Shown: one piece after another, positions 1 through 7,698 of the stretch | How positions within the stretch are numbered: the first letter of the stretch is position 1 | Layout: the number at the start of each line of letters is the position of its first letter | NCBI RefSeq assembly: GCF_022513565.1 | Contig: NZ_JAKWBE010000022.1 | Span: 1 to 64,000, forward strand | DNA length: 64,000 nt | Reading direction: 5' to 3' | Origin: Streptomyces gilvus | GTDB taxonomy: Bacteria > Actinomycetota > Actinomycetes > Streptomycetales > Streptomycetaceae | The notes under the pieces: generated by a model | What the model saw: only the letters and a program-made list of their open reading frames with translations | Databases searched by the model: none | What the model was told of the DNA's origin: nothing | Translations under genes and position numbers: made by a program

Positions 1-186
1 CAGCCACTGCTCAGCGAGCCGCTTCTGACGGTCGGGGAAGCTCTTGGACTTCTCCGTGCCATCGGGGCCGATGTAGCGGGCGCGGTAGCGCAGGCCGGTG
101 CCGTACCGCTCGGTCTTGACCCTGACAGGCTTGCCGTCGGGGCCGGTTTCGGTCCGGTACCAGCGGTCTTGGATGTGTCCGGCCAT
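1..186 (-). CDS. int: Site-specific integrase, N-terminal part (partial)
   Basis: This is the first 62 codons of a leftward gene that runs off the left edge of the window. The translation begins MAGHIQDRWYR and continues with a pattern rich in basic residues and Tyr (residues about 5-45, including RYRARYIGPDG) typical of the arm-type DNA-binding domain of tyrosine integrases from pSAM2-like elements. The catalytic domain is outside the window, so the recombinase class is inferred. The start ATG overlaps the stop of the upstream excisionase gene (ATGA), indicating translational coupling. In pSAM2-type AICEs the int gene lies next to attP, so one attachment site should lie just left of this window. 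Confidence 0.85.
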   Translation of the reverse strand, partial: MAGHIQDRWYRTETGPDGKPVRVKTERYGTGLRYRARYIGPDGTEKSKSFPDRQKRLAEQWL

Positions 187-386
187 CAGGCGGCGACCTC
201 CCCGAGCTGGGAGTCGACCCAGGCCCGTACGTCTTCGGGGTCGAAGCGGAGATGCCGGCCGACGCGGAAGCCGCGGGGACCGGTGCGCTTGCGGCGCCAC
301 TGGTAGACGGTCTCGACGCTGGGAAGCTCGAACATCTCGACCAGGTCCTCGGGGGTGAGGAAGCGGTGCGGCAGTGCTGTCGTCAT
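186..386 (-). CDS. xis: Excisionase-type helix-turn-helix protein
   Basis: A 66-residue protein starting MTTALPHRFLTPEDL. It is a MerR/excisionase-type winged HTH: the LTPEDLVEMF helix pair, the SVETVYQWRRKRTGP recognition region and the GRHLRFDPEDVRAWV wing are all visible. In pSAM2-like elements this small protein directs integrase toward excision. The start at 386 is chosen because the upstream reading frame is only a frame shadow of the rep gene. Its stop overlaps the int start by the ATGA junction, and the rep gene ends 3 nt upstream, so rep-xis-int form one transcription unit. Confidence 0.93.
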   Translation of the reverse strand: MTTALPHRFLTPEDLVEMFELPSVETVYQWRRKRTGPRGFRVGRHLRFDPEDVRAWVDSQLGEVAA

Positions 387-388
387 GG

Positions 389-1765
389 TCAGCACCCCCT
401 TTCGTCGGCGAGTTGGTCGCGTAGGGCTTCGCGGGCGGTTTCGCGGTTGAGCTGGAGGCCGCGGGCGATGGTGGCGGCGAGGGCGGACTCGCCGGGGGTG
501 TGGCCGTGTCCGGCGTACTGCCAGTCGGCGAGGACGAGGACGGTGTCGGGCTCGACGTCGTCCAGGCCGAGGGCGGCGTGTTCCTGGGCGGCGCGGTAGT
601 CGGCGCGGGCCTGGCGTAGGGCGCCGAGGGTGGTGGAGTAGCGGCGCGACTTGGAGGAGAAGTGGCCGCGGAAGCCGAGCATGTGTGCCCAGGCCCACAG
701 CCGCCGCTCGGGGTACAGCTGGTCGAGGTCGCGGCATGCGGTGATCAGGCGTCGGGCGTGGTCGGGGACGCCGTGTCGGTCGAGTTCGGCGAGTTCGCCG
801 ATGCGCCGGTCGAGGGTGCCTGTGTTCTCGGCGGCTTTGGTGGCGTACTTGGCGACGTAGGAGGCGACGGCCTGTTCGGTGATGTCGGAGCCGTCGCCGA
901 ACGCCTTCACTGGGCGGATGTCGAGTTGCCGTCCCCACTGGAAGGTGCGGGCGGGCTGGTCCCCGGCAGCGGGCACGCTGACGCTGCTGTAGGTGTGCCG
1001 GGCGGCAGCGTGGATGGCGTCCTCGAGGAGGGGGACCGTGGCCCAGGGTGCCGGCGGGGAGTCGGGGCCGCCGGGTCCGTCGATGCGGATCACGGCGTGG
1101 AAGTGGATGGCGCCGCGCTTTTGGAACTCGGCCACCTTGCCGTAGGAGACCCGGCAGACCTCTTTCAGTTCGCGCTGGGTCAGTCCGGCCCGCTTGGCGA
1201 TCTCGCGGCGGAGCCGGTTGGTGAACCGCATCCACAGCTCTCCGGCGTGGTTGTTGAACAGCACGGCGCCCGCGTAGTCGTAGGTTTCCGGGTCCAGGGC
1301 GGTGCCGAGGGCCGGATCGTCGGCAGCGTGGCGGGCGCCGCAGCGGCAGCGCCCGGAGTCGGGGCGGTTGTGGACCGGGCCGAAGGAGGGGGCGGTGAAG
1401 GTGGCGAAGACGCGGGGGTGTTCGCGGACGGTGGCGGGGATGTCCTTGTCGTCGTCTCCGGCAAGGCCCGCGCGGATGAGGCGGTAGGTGTCGCCCGCGT
1501 ACAGCCATGCGCAGGCCGGGCAGCGGGAGGCCCGGCGGTTGCCGCAGGCGACGCGGAGGCGTCCGCCGGGTTCGTTCTCGGTGCTGTAGTGGTGCACGAC
1601 CTGGCCGGTGGTCTTGTCCTTGTGGAGGGTCCAGCCGGTCAGATGGATGGGGTCGGAGCAGCCGCCGGTGCGGCGGATCTGGTCTTGCCAGCGGTGGTAG
1701 CCGGGGGCCGAGGCCACCCTCAGCAGGTCGCCGAGGGTGGTCGGGTCCAGCAGCGTTTCAGGCAC
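389..1765 (-). CDS. repSA: RepSA-type replication initiator of an AICE
   Basis: A 458-residue protein that by order and sequence matches the replication initiators of pSAM2-type AICEs, which act on the excised circle by rolling-circle replication. Visible features are a Cys-rich region (ACGNRRASRCPACAWLYAGD, about residues 70-90), the HFHAVIRIDG segment (the HxH of a HUH-type Rep) near the middle, and SYVAKYATKAAE, which contains a Tyr suited to nicking. The GTG at 1765 is preferred because GGGAGG lies about 6 nt upstream. Longer starts would run into the preceding zinc-finger gene. The gene overlaps that upstream gene by 8 nt and is followed 3 nt later by xis. The nicking Tyr is inferred, not proven. 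Confidence 0.92.
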   Translation of the reverse strand: MPETLLDPTTLGDLLRVASAPGYHRWQDQIRRTGGCSDPIHLTGWTLHKDKTTGQVVHHYSTENEPGGRLRVACGNRRASRCPACAWLYAGDTYRLIRAGLAGDDDKDIPATVREHPRVFATFTAPSFGPVHNRPDSGRCRCGARHAADDPALGTALDPETYDYAGAVLFNNHAGELWMRFTNRLRREIAKRAGLTQRELKEVCRVSYGKVAEFQKRGAIHFHAVIRIDGPGGPDSPPAPWATVPLLEDAIHAAARHTYSSVSVPAAGDQPARTFQWGRQLDIRPVKAFGDGSDITEQAVASYVAKYATKAAENTGTLDRRIGELAELDRHGVPDHARRLITACRDLDQLYPERRLWAWAHMLGFRGHFSSKSRRYSTTLGALRQARADYRAAQEHAALGLDDVEPDTVLVLADWQYAGHGHTPGESALAATIARGLQLNRETAREALRDQLADERGC

Positions 1766-1952
1766 GGGCACCCTCCCGGACGCGACGGACGGGCAAGGTG
1801 CCCAGGCCCTGGCAAGCGGGGCAGTGGGCGGTGATGGTGCGCAGGCGACCGCGGGTGTCACGGCCGCCGATGGTGACGGCCACGGCGGCGAAGCCGTCGC
1901 AGTTGGGGCAGATACGGGCGTTGCGGGTCGTGGCCGGGACGGCGGCGGGCAT
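1758..1952 (-). CDS. Small AICE protein with CxxC...CxxC zinc-ribbon pattern
   Basis: A 64-residue protein with two CxxC knuckles (CPNC at about residues 15-18 and CPAC at about 44-47), a likely zinc ribbon. Small proteins of this kind sit just upstream of repSA in many Streptomyces AICEs. Their function is not established. The ATG at 1952 is preceded by GGAAGGA at a slightly long spacing. The stop overlaps the rep start (TGA inside the first rep codons), so it is probably co-translated with the initiator and may assist replication or its control. That role is inference from position only. Confidence 0.75.
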   Translation of the reverse strand: MPAAVPATTRNARICPNCDGFAAVAVTIGGRDTRGRLRTITAHCPACQGLGTLPVRRVREGARA

Positions 1953-2041
1953 GATGGTGGTTCCTTCCGGATCAGTGGTTCGGACAGGGATGGCGCCCGG
2001 GCGGCGGATGCTTGGCGGTATCAGGGCCGCCCGGGGGCCGG

Positions 2042-2356
2042 TCAGCGTCGCTTGGTCTCGGAGGCGAGCAGGGAGCGCAGGACGACGGCGCACACGGCGA
2101 CCGAGGCGCCGGTGATGGCGACCGCCAGGAGCAGCGAGACCAGGACGGCGCCGACGACCAGGACCACGGCGGTGCCGCCGCCGACCAGGGCGAGCATCGT
2201 GCCGGGGGTGAGCTGGACGACCGGCCGGGACGAAACCGGGGCCGGAACGGCCAGCGGGGTCTGGGACGCCGGGACGACGGCGGTCGGCTCGACGACGACC
2301 GGCGGGGTGACGTGCCCGGTCGGAGTGGGCATGGTCGGGATCTTCGGACGGAACAT
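2042..2356 (-). CDS. Spd-type plasmid spread membrane protein
   Basis: A 104-residue protein (MFRPKIPTMPTP...). It has a Pro/Val/Thr-rich N-terminal half and two adjoining hydrophobic stretches in the C-terminal half (around MLALVGGGTAVVLVVGAVLV and AVAITGASVAVCAVVL), ending in basic residues. It resembles the SpdA/SpdD class of small membrane proteins that assist intramycelial spread of Streptomyces conjugative elements. The assignment rests on size, membrane character and position between the transfer and replication genes. It lies in the same leftward operon as its neighbours. Confidence 0.72.
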   Translation of the reverse strand: MFRPKIPTMPTPTGHVTPPVVVEPTAVVPASQTPLAVPAPVSSRPVVQLTPGTMLALVGGGTAVVLVVGAVLVSLLLAVAITGASVAVCAVVLRSLLASETKRR

Positions 2357-2381
2357 CAGCGGATCTCCCTTCTGGGCTGGG

Positions 2382-2537
2382 CTACTTGACGAAGTGGTCG
2401 ATGACGGGGGCGAGGACGCTGTCGGCGAGGAGGAAGCCGCCGAGGAGGAGCACGGCGATGAGCCAGGCGGGCGGGCGGATCAGCTTGACGCCGAGGTAGC
2501 CGACGACGAGCAGGGCGAACCAGAGCGGAACCTGCAT
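2382..2537 (-). CDS. Small hydrophobic spread/transfer protein (51 aa)
   Basis: A 51-residue protein beginning MQVPLWFALLVVGYLGVKLI. It consists almost entirely of two transmembrane-type stretches separated by a short RPPAW turn and ends in DHFVK. It has a clear ATG with GGAGGCAACC upstream and lies between two other AICE transfer-module genes at close spacing. Small membrane proteins of this type are standard in the spd cluster of Streptomyces AICEs. The individual function is unknown. Confidence 0.7.
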   Translation of the reverse strand: MQVPLWFALLVVGYLGVKLIRPPAWLIAVLLLGGFLLADSVLAPVIDHFVK

Positions 2538-2549
2538 GACGGTTGCCTC

Positions 2550-2741
2550 CTAACGGACGCGGCAGCGGTGGGTGCGGGCGGCGAGCTGGGCGGCCGAGGC
2601 GCTGGTGTAGTCGGCGGACCAGCCGCAGCCGTCGTTGCTGCACACGGCAGCGTGTTTGGTCTGGCCGTTGCGGTCGCGGTGGGTGCCGATCTGCACCGGG
2701 CCGATCCGCATCACGGAGTGGAAGAAGTCGCGTGCAGGCAT
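2550..2741 (-). CDS. Mobile element transfer protein (SpdA-like, 63 aa)
   Basis: A 63-residue soluble protein starting MPARDFFHSVMRIGPVQIGT. It contains a paired-Cys region (VCSNDGCGWSADY) and a C-terminal HRCR that could complete a metal site. It belongs to the small 'mobile element transfer protein' family found between traB/spdB and repSA in Streptomyces elements. It lies 12 nt upstream of the 51-residue membrane gene and 2 nt downstream of the preceding gene, consistent with one operon. The family name reflects location. The biochemical role is not known. Confidence 0.8.
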   Translation of the reverse strand: MPARDFFHSVMRIGPVQIGTHRDRNGQTKHAAVCSNDGCGWSADYTSASAAQLAARTHRCRVR

Positions 2742-2743
2742 GG

Positions 2744-2935
2744 TCAGTTCTCCTCTCGGCTGGTGGTGGGGTCGGGGAAGCTGGCGCGGATACCGGCTGC
2801 GGTGGCCGGGTCGGTGGTGTGGCGGGCGGCTTCCTCGGCGAGCAGGAAGGCGAGGTAGGGCCGGTTGGCGGCGGTCATCTCGCGGGCGCCGTCGAGGTAG
2901 TCGGCGACCGTCAAGTCGGCGGGGTCACGGGTCAC
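2744..2935 (-). CDS. Small conserved AICE protein (63 aa)
   Basis: A 63-residue acidic helical protein (start MTRDPADLTVADYLDGAREM). The GTG at 2935 follows GGAGGGAGAAGACC, a good ribosome binding site; longer frames upstream are shadows of the spdB gene. It contains no motif I recognise. Position between spdB and the mobile element transfer protein, with nearly abutting genes, places it in the conjugation/spread operon. Function is unknown. Confidence 0.65.
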   Translation of the reverse strand: MTRDPADLTVADYLDGAREMTAANRPYLAFLLAEEAARHTTDPATAAGIRASFPDPTTSREEN

Positions 2936-2952
2936 GGTCTTCTCCCTCCGGA

Positions 2953-3624
2953 TCAGGCGAGCTGGGCGGCGATGGCGTCGGCGAGGTGAGGCGGGACGCC
3001 GAGGCGAGCGCGCAGGGTGTCGGTGTCGATCCGGGCGCCGGTACGGGCCTGGTGGTCGGCAGCGACCTTGCGGGCGTGGTCCACCAGCGCAGCCGGGACC
3101 GGCACCGCAGCAGGAGCAGGAGCCGGGACGGGCGCCGGGTCGGCGGCGGGCAGCTCGGGTACGGTCTCCGCCTCCAGGGCAGGGGCCGCTTCGGGGTCTT
3201 CCTCGACCACGGGGGCCGGGGGTGCCGGCGGAACCGGTGCCGGATCGGCGACGTGGCCGGGTGGGGTTGTGGTGTGGGCGAGGAGGGTGCCGCCGAGGAA
3301 GGCCAGGGCGGGCCATCCGGCGACGAGGATGCGCAGCCAGGCCGGGACGTGGTCGAGGTCGAGGAGTCCGGCGGTGGCGATGTTGGCGCCGAGCGAGGCG
3401 ACCAGGGCGACCAGGAACCAGGACCAGGCCAGCCGAGACGGACCATCGGTGCGCAGCCGCCGCCAGACGGCGACCAGGAGCAGGTCAACACTGATGGGGT
3501 AGGCCCAGGCTTTCCAGCCGGACTGTCCGGCGGCTGCGGCCAGGTCGTGCAGGTGGGCGAAGGACAGGGCTCCGGCGATGGCGGCCTGGATGAGGACGGC
3601 GTCCAGGCGGATCGAGCGAGCCAT
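2953..3624 (-). CDS. SpdB-type DUF2637 membrane protein
   Basis: A 223-residue protein with four predicted membrane segments in its first 120 residues (VLIQAAIAGALSFAHL, AYPISVDLLLVAVW, WSWFLVALVASLGANIA, LVAGWPALAFLGGTLLA). A long Pro/Ala linker follows, then a C-terminal basic helical segment. This is the DUF2637/SpdB architecture of Streptomyces plasmid spread proteins, thought to work with the TraB pump to move DNA between hyphal compartments. The start at 3624 is supported by an excellent AAGGGAGGTG site. The gene immediately follows the FtsK-like pump gene. Confidence 0.88.
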   Translation of the reverse strand: MARSIRLDAVLIQAAIAGALSFAHLHDLAAAAGQSGWKAWAYPISVDLLLVAVWRRLRTDGPSRLAWSWFLVALVASLGANIATAGLLDLDHVPAWLRILVAGWPALAFLGGTLLAHTTTPPGHVADPAPVPPAPPAPVVEEDPEAAPALEAETVPELPAADPAPVPAPAPAAVPVPAALVDHARKVAADHQARTGARIDTDTLRARLGVPPHLADAIAAQLA

Positions 3625-3719
3625 GGGCTTGCACCTCCCTTCGATCGGGGTTTCGGGCATGGAGGGGGTAGGGACCTGGCGCGAAGCGGTCGCGCCGAAC
3701 GGCGATGCGTGGAAGGGGG

Positions 3720-5075
3720 TCAGGCAGCGGCAGGAGCCGACTCGACAGCCGGGGCGGGAACCGGCGTCGGTGCGTCGAGCACGGGCCGGAACCGGTCCAG
3801 GCCGGGCAGGTCCGGCGTCAGGTCGGCGTGCCGGTTGCAGGTGTTCACGGCCTGGCGCAGGGAAGTGCGCGGAGCACGGATGCGGTGCCAACCACCGGTG
3901 GAGTCACCGGCGACGGCCAGCCCTCGTGTCTCGGCGGGGATCTGGATCGCAGCCAGCACAGCATCCGGGGAGATGTCCCCGAAAGCCATGTTCGCGGACG
4001 TTTCGTCGTTGACGCGGTGCGCGGTGCGTGCGGTGAGCTGGGCGCGGAGCATGGTGATGCCCTTGCCGAGTTCGGAGCCGAAGCGCTGCCCGCAGATCTC
4101 CAAGTAGATGCCGGCGGCTCGGCCAAGCTGAGCGAGGCGGACGAGGGCGGTGATGATGCGGTCGCGCCGCTTCTCCTCCTCCCGGTTGGCGAACAGGGCG
4201 AGTTCGGCGACCTCATCCACCAGGACCACGATCGGCATCGGCCGCAGATCGGCGGGCAGGTCCCAGATGTCGGTGGCGATCTCCGCATCCGGCACGTCCG
4301 CGGTGATGCGCTGCTCGGCCCGGATGAGCTGATAGACGTCCTCCATGTGCGCGACCAGGGCATCCAGCAGCTCGGCGGCGGTGTCGGGGTTGTCGGCCAG
4401 TGCGGAGAACCGGCGGGCCAGCGGGAACAGCTCCACCCCTTGCTTGCAGTCGATCCCCACCAGCGCGACCCGCTGCGGGGCGAGCCCGGCCACAAGGTTG
4501 CGCTGATAGACGGACTTGCCCGACTCCGTGGCCCCGAGGGTCAGGGCGTGCGGCATGGTCCGGTAGTCGCGGTAGTGCACGGCGCCGTCCTCACGCAGGG
4601 CGACCGGGACGCGCATCGGGCCTGTGTCGAGCCGGGCGGGCATCTGCACCCGCTTGAGCACGTCGTAGCCGGTCATCCGCACCTCGACCACGCCGGAGCG
4701 CAGTTCACGTGAGGTGACGCCGTACAGGCCGAAGGAATGCCGCAGCCGGTCCGAGGAGGCCGCCACGTCGAAGGCGTCCTGACCAGGCCGGAGCTTGAGA
4801 CGCAGGACCAGGCCGGTACGGGTGGGGCGTATCCGCAGGATGCGCGGCGGTCGGGACTCCGGCGCGGGCCGGTTGGTGACCCGGGCCAGAGTCAGACGCC
4901 AGCGAGACGGCGGAACGGTCAGCCCGCAGGCGTCCATCACGCTCGTGTAGCGGACCAGGACCCGCAGCGCGGCGAGGGTGACGCCGAAGGTCAGCCAGTA
5001 CCAGGCGGGACGCCGCCACCGCAGGAGACCCGCAGCAGCAGCGACCAGCACCAGAGCGACGGTCAGCCACGTCAT
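3720..5075 (-). CDS. FtsK/SpoIIIE-type conjugative DNA translocase (TraB/TraSA-like)
   Basis: A 451-residue protein with two N-terminal membrane segments (residues about 3-45) and an FtsK-type ATPase domain. Walker A is GATESGKSV at residues 181-189 and Walker B is IVVLVDE at about 282-288. Streptomyces conjugation moves double-stranded DNA with a single hexameric FtsK-like protein (TraB; TraSA in pSAM2), and this gene fits in size, domain order and location. The C-terminus after about residue 415 is a Pro/Ala tail. It is followed by spdB and preceded, 3 nt upstream, by the Pra-like gene. Confidence 0.93.
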   Translation of the reverse strand: MTWLTVALVLVAAAAGLLRWRRPAWYWLTFGVTLAALRVLVRYTSVMDACGLTVPPSRWRLTLARVTNRPAPESRPPRILRIRPTRTGLVLRLKLRPGQDAFDVAASSDRLRHSFGLYGVTSRELRSGVVEVRMTGYDVLKRVQMPARLDTGPMRVPVALREDGAVHYRDYRTMPHALTLGATESGKSVYQRNLVAGLAPQRVALVGIDCKQGVELFPLARRFSALADNPDTAAELLDALVAHMEDVYQLIRAEQRITADVPDAEIATDIWDLPADLRPMPIVVLVDEVAELALFANREEEKRRDRIITALVRLAQLGRAAGIYLEICGQRFGSELGKGITMLRAQLTARTAHRVNDETSANMAFGDISPDAVLAAIQIPAETRGLAVAGDSTGGWHRIRAPRTSLRQAVNTCNRHADLTPDLPGLDRFRPVLDAPTPVPAPAVESAPAAA

Positions 5076-5078
5076 GGC

Positions 5079-5435
5079 TCAGGCCGCCTTCGGCTTCGAC
5101 GCGCCAACGGCGAGCGAGGTCACGGCGACCGCGCGGAAGGCGATCCCGTGCCGCTTCTGGCCGTTGAACTCGTTCTCCCACGGCCGGGCGATCAGGCCCG
5201 TCAGCGCGACCGGCGTGCCCATGGCCAGCTCACCGGAGATGCCGGTCTCCGGCACGGTGATGGACAGGATCTCGACTTCGTCGTTGGCCGCGAACATCAC
5301 GTCGACCGTCATCAGCTTCCCGCCGGTGTCGGCGTCGGTGGCGATCTCACCGGTACGGCGGTCACGGACCTTCGGCTGCGGGTTCTTGGCGACCATCACG
5401 GTCGCGGCGGAGGTGTCAACGGGGATCTGACGCAT
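5079..5435 (-). CDS. Conserved AICE protein, possibly Pra-like activator
   Basis: A 118-residue beta-rich protein (start MRQIPVDTSAATVMVAKN). The first gene of the leftward operon in AICEs often encodes a protein of this size annotated as 'plasmid replication, integration and excision activator' (Pra in pSAM2). This sequence has the same general layout: an IPVDxS start, a KVRDRRTGEI segment and a GLIARPWEN core. I infer a Pra-like role; no DNA-binding motif is obvious. The ATG at 5435 has a weak TGGAGAC site. Longer frames extend into the promoter region and were rejected. Confidence 0.6.
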   Translation of the reverse strand: MRQIPVDTSAATVMVAKNPQPKVRDRRTGEIATDADTGGKLMTVDVMFAANDEVEILSITVPETGISGELAMGTPVALTGLIARPWENEFNGQKRHGIAFRAVAVTSLAVGASKPKAA

Positions 5436-5527
5436 CGTCTGTCTCCAGATCTTCGGGGCAGTAACCGCCTTGCCTGGCGGTGAGATCAGGAGACCGCGAA
5501 AGGGTGCGGACACATCACGGTCCGTAT

Positions 5528-5576
5528 GGACGTTTGGGGACGTCTGAGCTATCGTCAAAACGTCCCTGGAACGTCC
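5528..5576. promoter_or_regulatory. Inverted-repeat operator and promoter of the AICE regulator
   Basis: Two related arms face each other: GGACGTTTGGGGACGT at 5528-5543 and, in reverse, GGACGTTCCAGGGACGT at 5560-5576. Each arm itself contains GGACGT twice. A possible promoter lies across it (TGGACG at 5527-5532, 17 nt, TATCGT at 5550-5555). The site ends 17 nt before the regulator start and lies between divergent units, so an autoregulatory operator that also controls the leftward transfer/replication operon is the simplest reading. Confidence 0.65.
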
Positions 5577-5592
5577 CATGGAAGGGCACGTC

Positions 5593-6324
5593 ATGGCGAA
5601 CGAGCGTCTGCGCGCGACGATTTCAGCAAAGGGCGAGACTATCCAGTCCGTAGCTCAGCATGTCGGCGTAGACCCGAAGAGCGTCGAGCGTTGGATCACC
5701 ACCGGTCGGACGCCGCATCGGGGACACCGCTGGAAGGCAGCGAGCTTCCTGGGCGTCGATGAGGTCTACCTCTGGCCCTCCGTCGAGAAGCAGGCCGAGA
5801 CCGCCAGCACTTCCGAGCTGATCTCGTACTACCCGCACCGAGGAGCAGTGCCCGCGTCGCTGTGGTCATCGCTGATCGAGAGTGCGACAGACCAGGTTGG
5901 CATCCTCGTGTACGCAGGGCTGTTCCTCTTCGACAGTCACCCAGATCTTCCGGACCTGTTGGCGGAGAAGGCAAAGGCCGGCGCCCAGGTTCGCATCCTG
6001 CTCGGAGACCCCGACTCAGATGCCGTCCGGCAGCGCGGCGAAGAGGAGGGCATCGGTGACGATCTGGCGGCACGTGCCCGCATCACCCGCCGCTACCTCG
6101 AGCCAGCCGTCACCACACCCGGTGTTGAGGTTCGACTCCACGACACGATCCTCTACAACTCGGTCTACCGGTTCGACGACGACGTGTTGGTGAACCCCCA
6201 CGTTCTCGGCGCTCCGGCCGGACAGAACCCGGTCCTGCACTTCCGCTACCTCCCCGGAGCCCGCACGTTCCGGCACTACATGCGGAGCTTTGACCACGTG
6301 TGGGAGCTCGGACGCCCGGCCTAG
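5593..6324 (+). CDS. XRE-type regulator with PLD-like (DUF5919) C-terminal domain
   Basis: A 243-residue protein. Residues about 5-60 form an XRE-like HTH (RLRATISAKGETIQSVAQ...VDPKSVERWITTGRTP). Residues about 75-240 form a phospholipase D-like fold of the DUF5919 type (LVYAGLFLFDSHPDLPDLL...AQVRILLGDPDSDAV), but with no complete HKD catalytic motif, so it probably senses or dimerises rather than cleaves. The ATG at 5593 follows GGAAGGGCACGTC. An in-frame ATG at 5578 would fall on the operator edge and is less likely. Located at the divergent switch of the element, it probably replaces KorSA as the master repressor. Ligand unknown. Confidence 0.85.
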   Translation: MANERLRATISAKGETIQSVAQHVGVDPKSVERWITTGRTPHRGHRWKAASFLGVDEVYLWPSVEKQAETASTSELISYYPHRGAVPASLWSSLIESATDQVGILVYAGLFLFDSHPDLPDLLAEKAKAGAQVRILLGDPDSDAVRQRGEEEGIGDDLAARARITRRYLEPAVTTPGVEVRLHDTILYNSVYRFDDDVLVNPHVLGAPAGQNPVLHFRYLPGARTFRHYMRSFDHVWELGRPA

Positions 6325-6363
6325 TCAGCTCACGCTGACGTCGAGTCGTGCGACGCTGGAGAC

Positions 6364-6834
6364 ATGGCCCGTGTTGACTACTTCAACGATCCGAGCGCCC
6401 CGAAGGCCAACAGCATCGTGCCCTCGGTCACTGCTGTGGCCCTGAACGACGCCGGAGAAGTCCTGCTGATCCACAAGACGGACAACGATCTGTGGGCACT
6501 GCCCGGCGGCGGAGTCGACGTCGGCGAGTCAGCGCCCGACGCGGCCGTACGCGAGACGAAGGAAGAGACCGGGTTCGATGTCGAGGTGACCGGCCTGGTC
6601 GGCATCTACACGAACCCGGCACACGTCATGGCGTACGACGACGGCGAAGTCCGGCAACAGTTCTCCATCTGCTTCCGGGCACGCATCACCGGCGGCGAGC
6701 TACGAACCAGTAGCGAGAGCAAGGAAGTAGCGTTCGTCGCGCCGGACAGGCTGAACGAGCTGAACATCCACCCGTCCATGCGCATGCGGATCGAGCACGG
6801 CTTGGTCAGCCACCCTGAGCCTTACATCGGCTGA
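6364..6834 (+). CDS. Nudix hydrolase, possible Pif-type immunity factor
   Basis: A 156-residue protein with a complete Nudix box: GGGVDVGES, then seven residues, then RETKEETGF (GX5EX7REUXEEXGU), at about residues 48-72. Nudix enzymes hydrolyse nucleoside diphosphate derivatives using Mg2+ bound by the REXXEE glutamates, all present here. In pSAM2 the Nudix-motif protein Pif blocks redundant transfer into cells that already carry the element. The position next to the regulator makes a Pif-like role plausible, but it could equally be a housekeeping-type Nudix cargo. It lies 39 nt downstream of the regulator and its 3' end overlaps the convergent HD-domain gene by 13 nt. Confidence 0.87.
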   Translation: MARVDYFNDPSAPKANSIVPSVTAVALNDAGEVLLIHKTDNDLWALPGGGVDVGESAPDAAVRETKEETGFDVEVTGLVGIYTNPAHVMAYDDGEVRQQFSICFRARITGGELRTSSESKEVAFVAPDRLNELNIHPSMRMRIEHGLVSHPEPYIG

Positions 6835-7382
6835 TCAGCGAGACGGACACGCGTACGCTCCACAGCAGCGCCGAGGTACGGCCGGGCCTTACTGATCGCG
6901 GTGTGTACTTCGCTGCCCGGCTCGTACCGAACCAAGATCTCGTCAATGCGCCGGTCGAAGTCGAAGGACTGCCCCGCGGGACCAGTGGTCATGTCGGCGT
7001 AGATCAACGCGTCCAGAACCGGGGAGTCCTCCCGCTCGTACACGGCCAGCTCAGTACTCAGCCCCCGCTGCTCAGCCTCGTACACAGCGCCGGAATGGTG
7101 GGCGACCAGCCTCACGAGACGCGCCGGCGCCCCGAGCGTTTCCAGGTAACGCGCACCGTCGAGGGGGTGGAAACCGGTGTCGCGCAGTTCGGGCGCGTAC
7201 CCGATGTCATGGAGCCACGCGGCAGCGATCAGAAGGTCACGATCACCTTCGGACACGGCCGGGGAAGCCTCGCGAGCACGTCGAGCGACGGCCTGGGTAT
7301 GCAACCAACGGTTTCCGAGCGGAGGCAACAGGGACTCAGCCAGTTCGGCCGCTCCCTGGGGCGTGTCCAAGGCAGATGACAT
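6822..7382 (-). CDS. HD-domain phosphohydrolase-like protein
   Basis: A 186-residue protein of the HD superfamily. The metal ligands are visible as HTQAVARRA (first His), AAAWLHDIGYAP (the HD pair) and LVAHHSG (later His pair). HD proteins of this size usually act on nucleotides or phosphorylated metabolites, but the substrate cannot be read from sequence. The ATG at 7382 (MSSALDTPQG) is preferred over an upstream GTG because homology-like sequence starts there. It converges with the Nudix gene with a 13-nt overlap, so both genes use each other's 3' ends. It belongs to the accessory part of the element. Confidence 0.85.
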   Translation of the reverse strand: MSSALDTPQGAAELAESLLPPLGNRWLHTQAVARRAREASPAVSEGDRDLLIAAAWLHDIGYAPELRDTGFHPLDGARYLETLGAPARLVRLVAHHSGAVYEAEQRGLSTELAVYEREDSPVLDALIYADMTTGPAGQSFDFDRRIDEILVRYEPGSEVHTAISKARPYLGAAVERTRVRLADQPM

Positions 7383-7551
7383 ATAACGCACGGTAGCGGA
7401 CGCGACCACATGCGGACAGCCCCGCTCAGAGACTCCCGATCATGGTGCGGTGGAAGTTTCCCTACATCATCAAGGGCTCGCTTCGCTCGCCGTTGCTCCC
7501 GGCCTCCTGAACTGCAAGCAGTCCGATCAGAGATCGAAGGTGCCGCGCACA

Positions 7552-7582
7552 GCGCGGCGGCGCCGGACGGTCGCCGCCGCGC
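7552..7582. terminator. Strong GC hairpin
   Basis: A perfect 11-bp stem, GCGCGGCGGCG (7552-7562) and CGCCGCCGCGC (7572-7582), encloses a 9-nt loop. It lies in the non-coding stretch upstream of the cargo gene. There is no U-tract, but Streptomyces terminators often lack one. It could also be part of the structured region that follows. Confidence 0.45.
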
Positions 7583-7698
7583 CGCCCCTCCTTGCCTTCG
7601 TCACCGGGGCCGCGCGCCGTCGCCCGTCCGCGCCCACAAGGGGGCGAAGACCAGGCCGGGGTATGGGTGAGACGGCCCAGCCGAGGTCAGAACACGTC

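Noticed and set aside
387..1508. Long leftward reading frame continuing upstream of the excisionase
   Set aside because: It is an Arg/Pro-rich frame shadow of the rep gene; only the last 66 codons (from 386) have protein-like sequence.
2543..4107. Rightward open frames opposite the AICE spd genes
   Set aside because: They lack ribosome binding sites and read as antisense low complexity.
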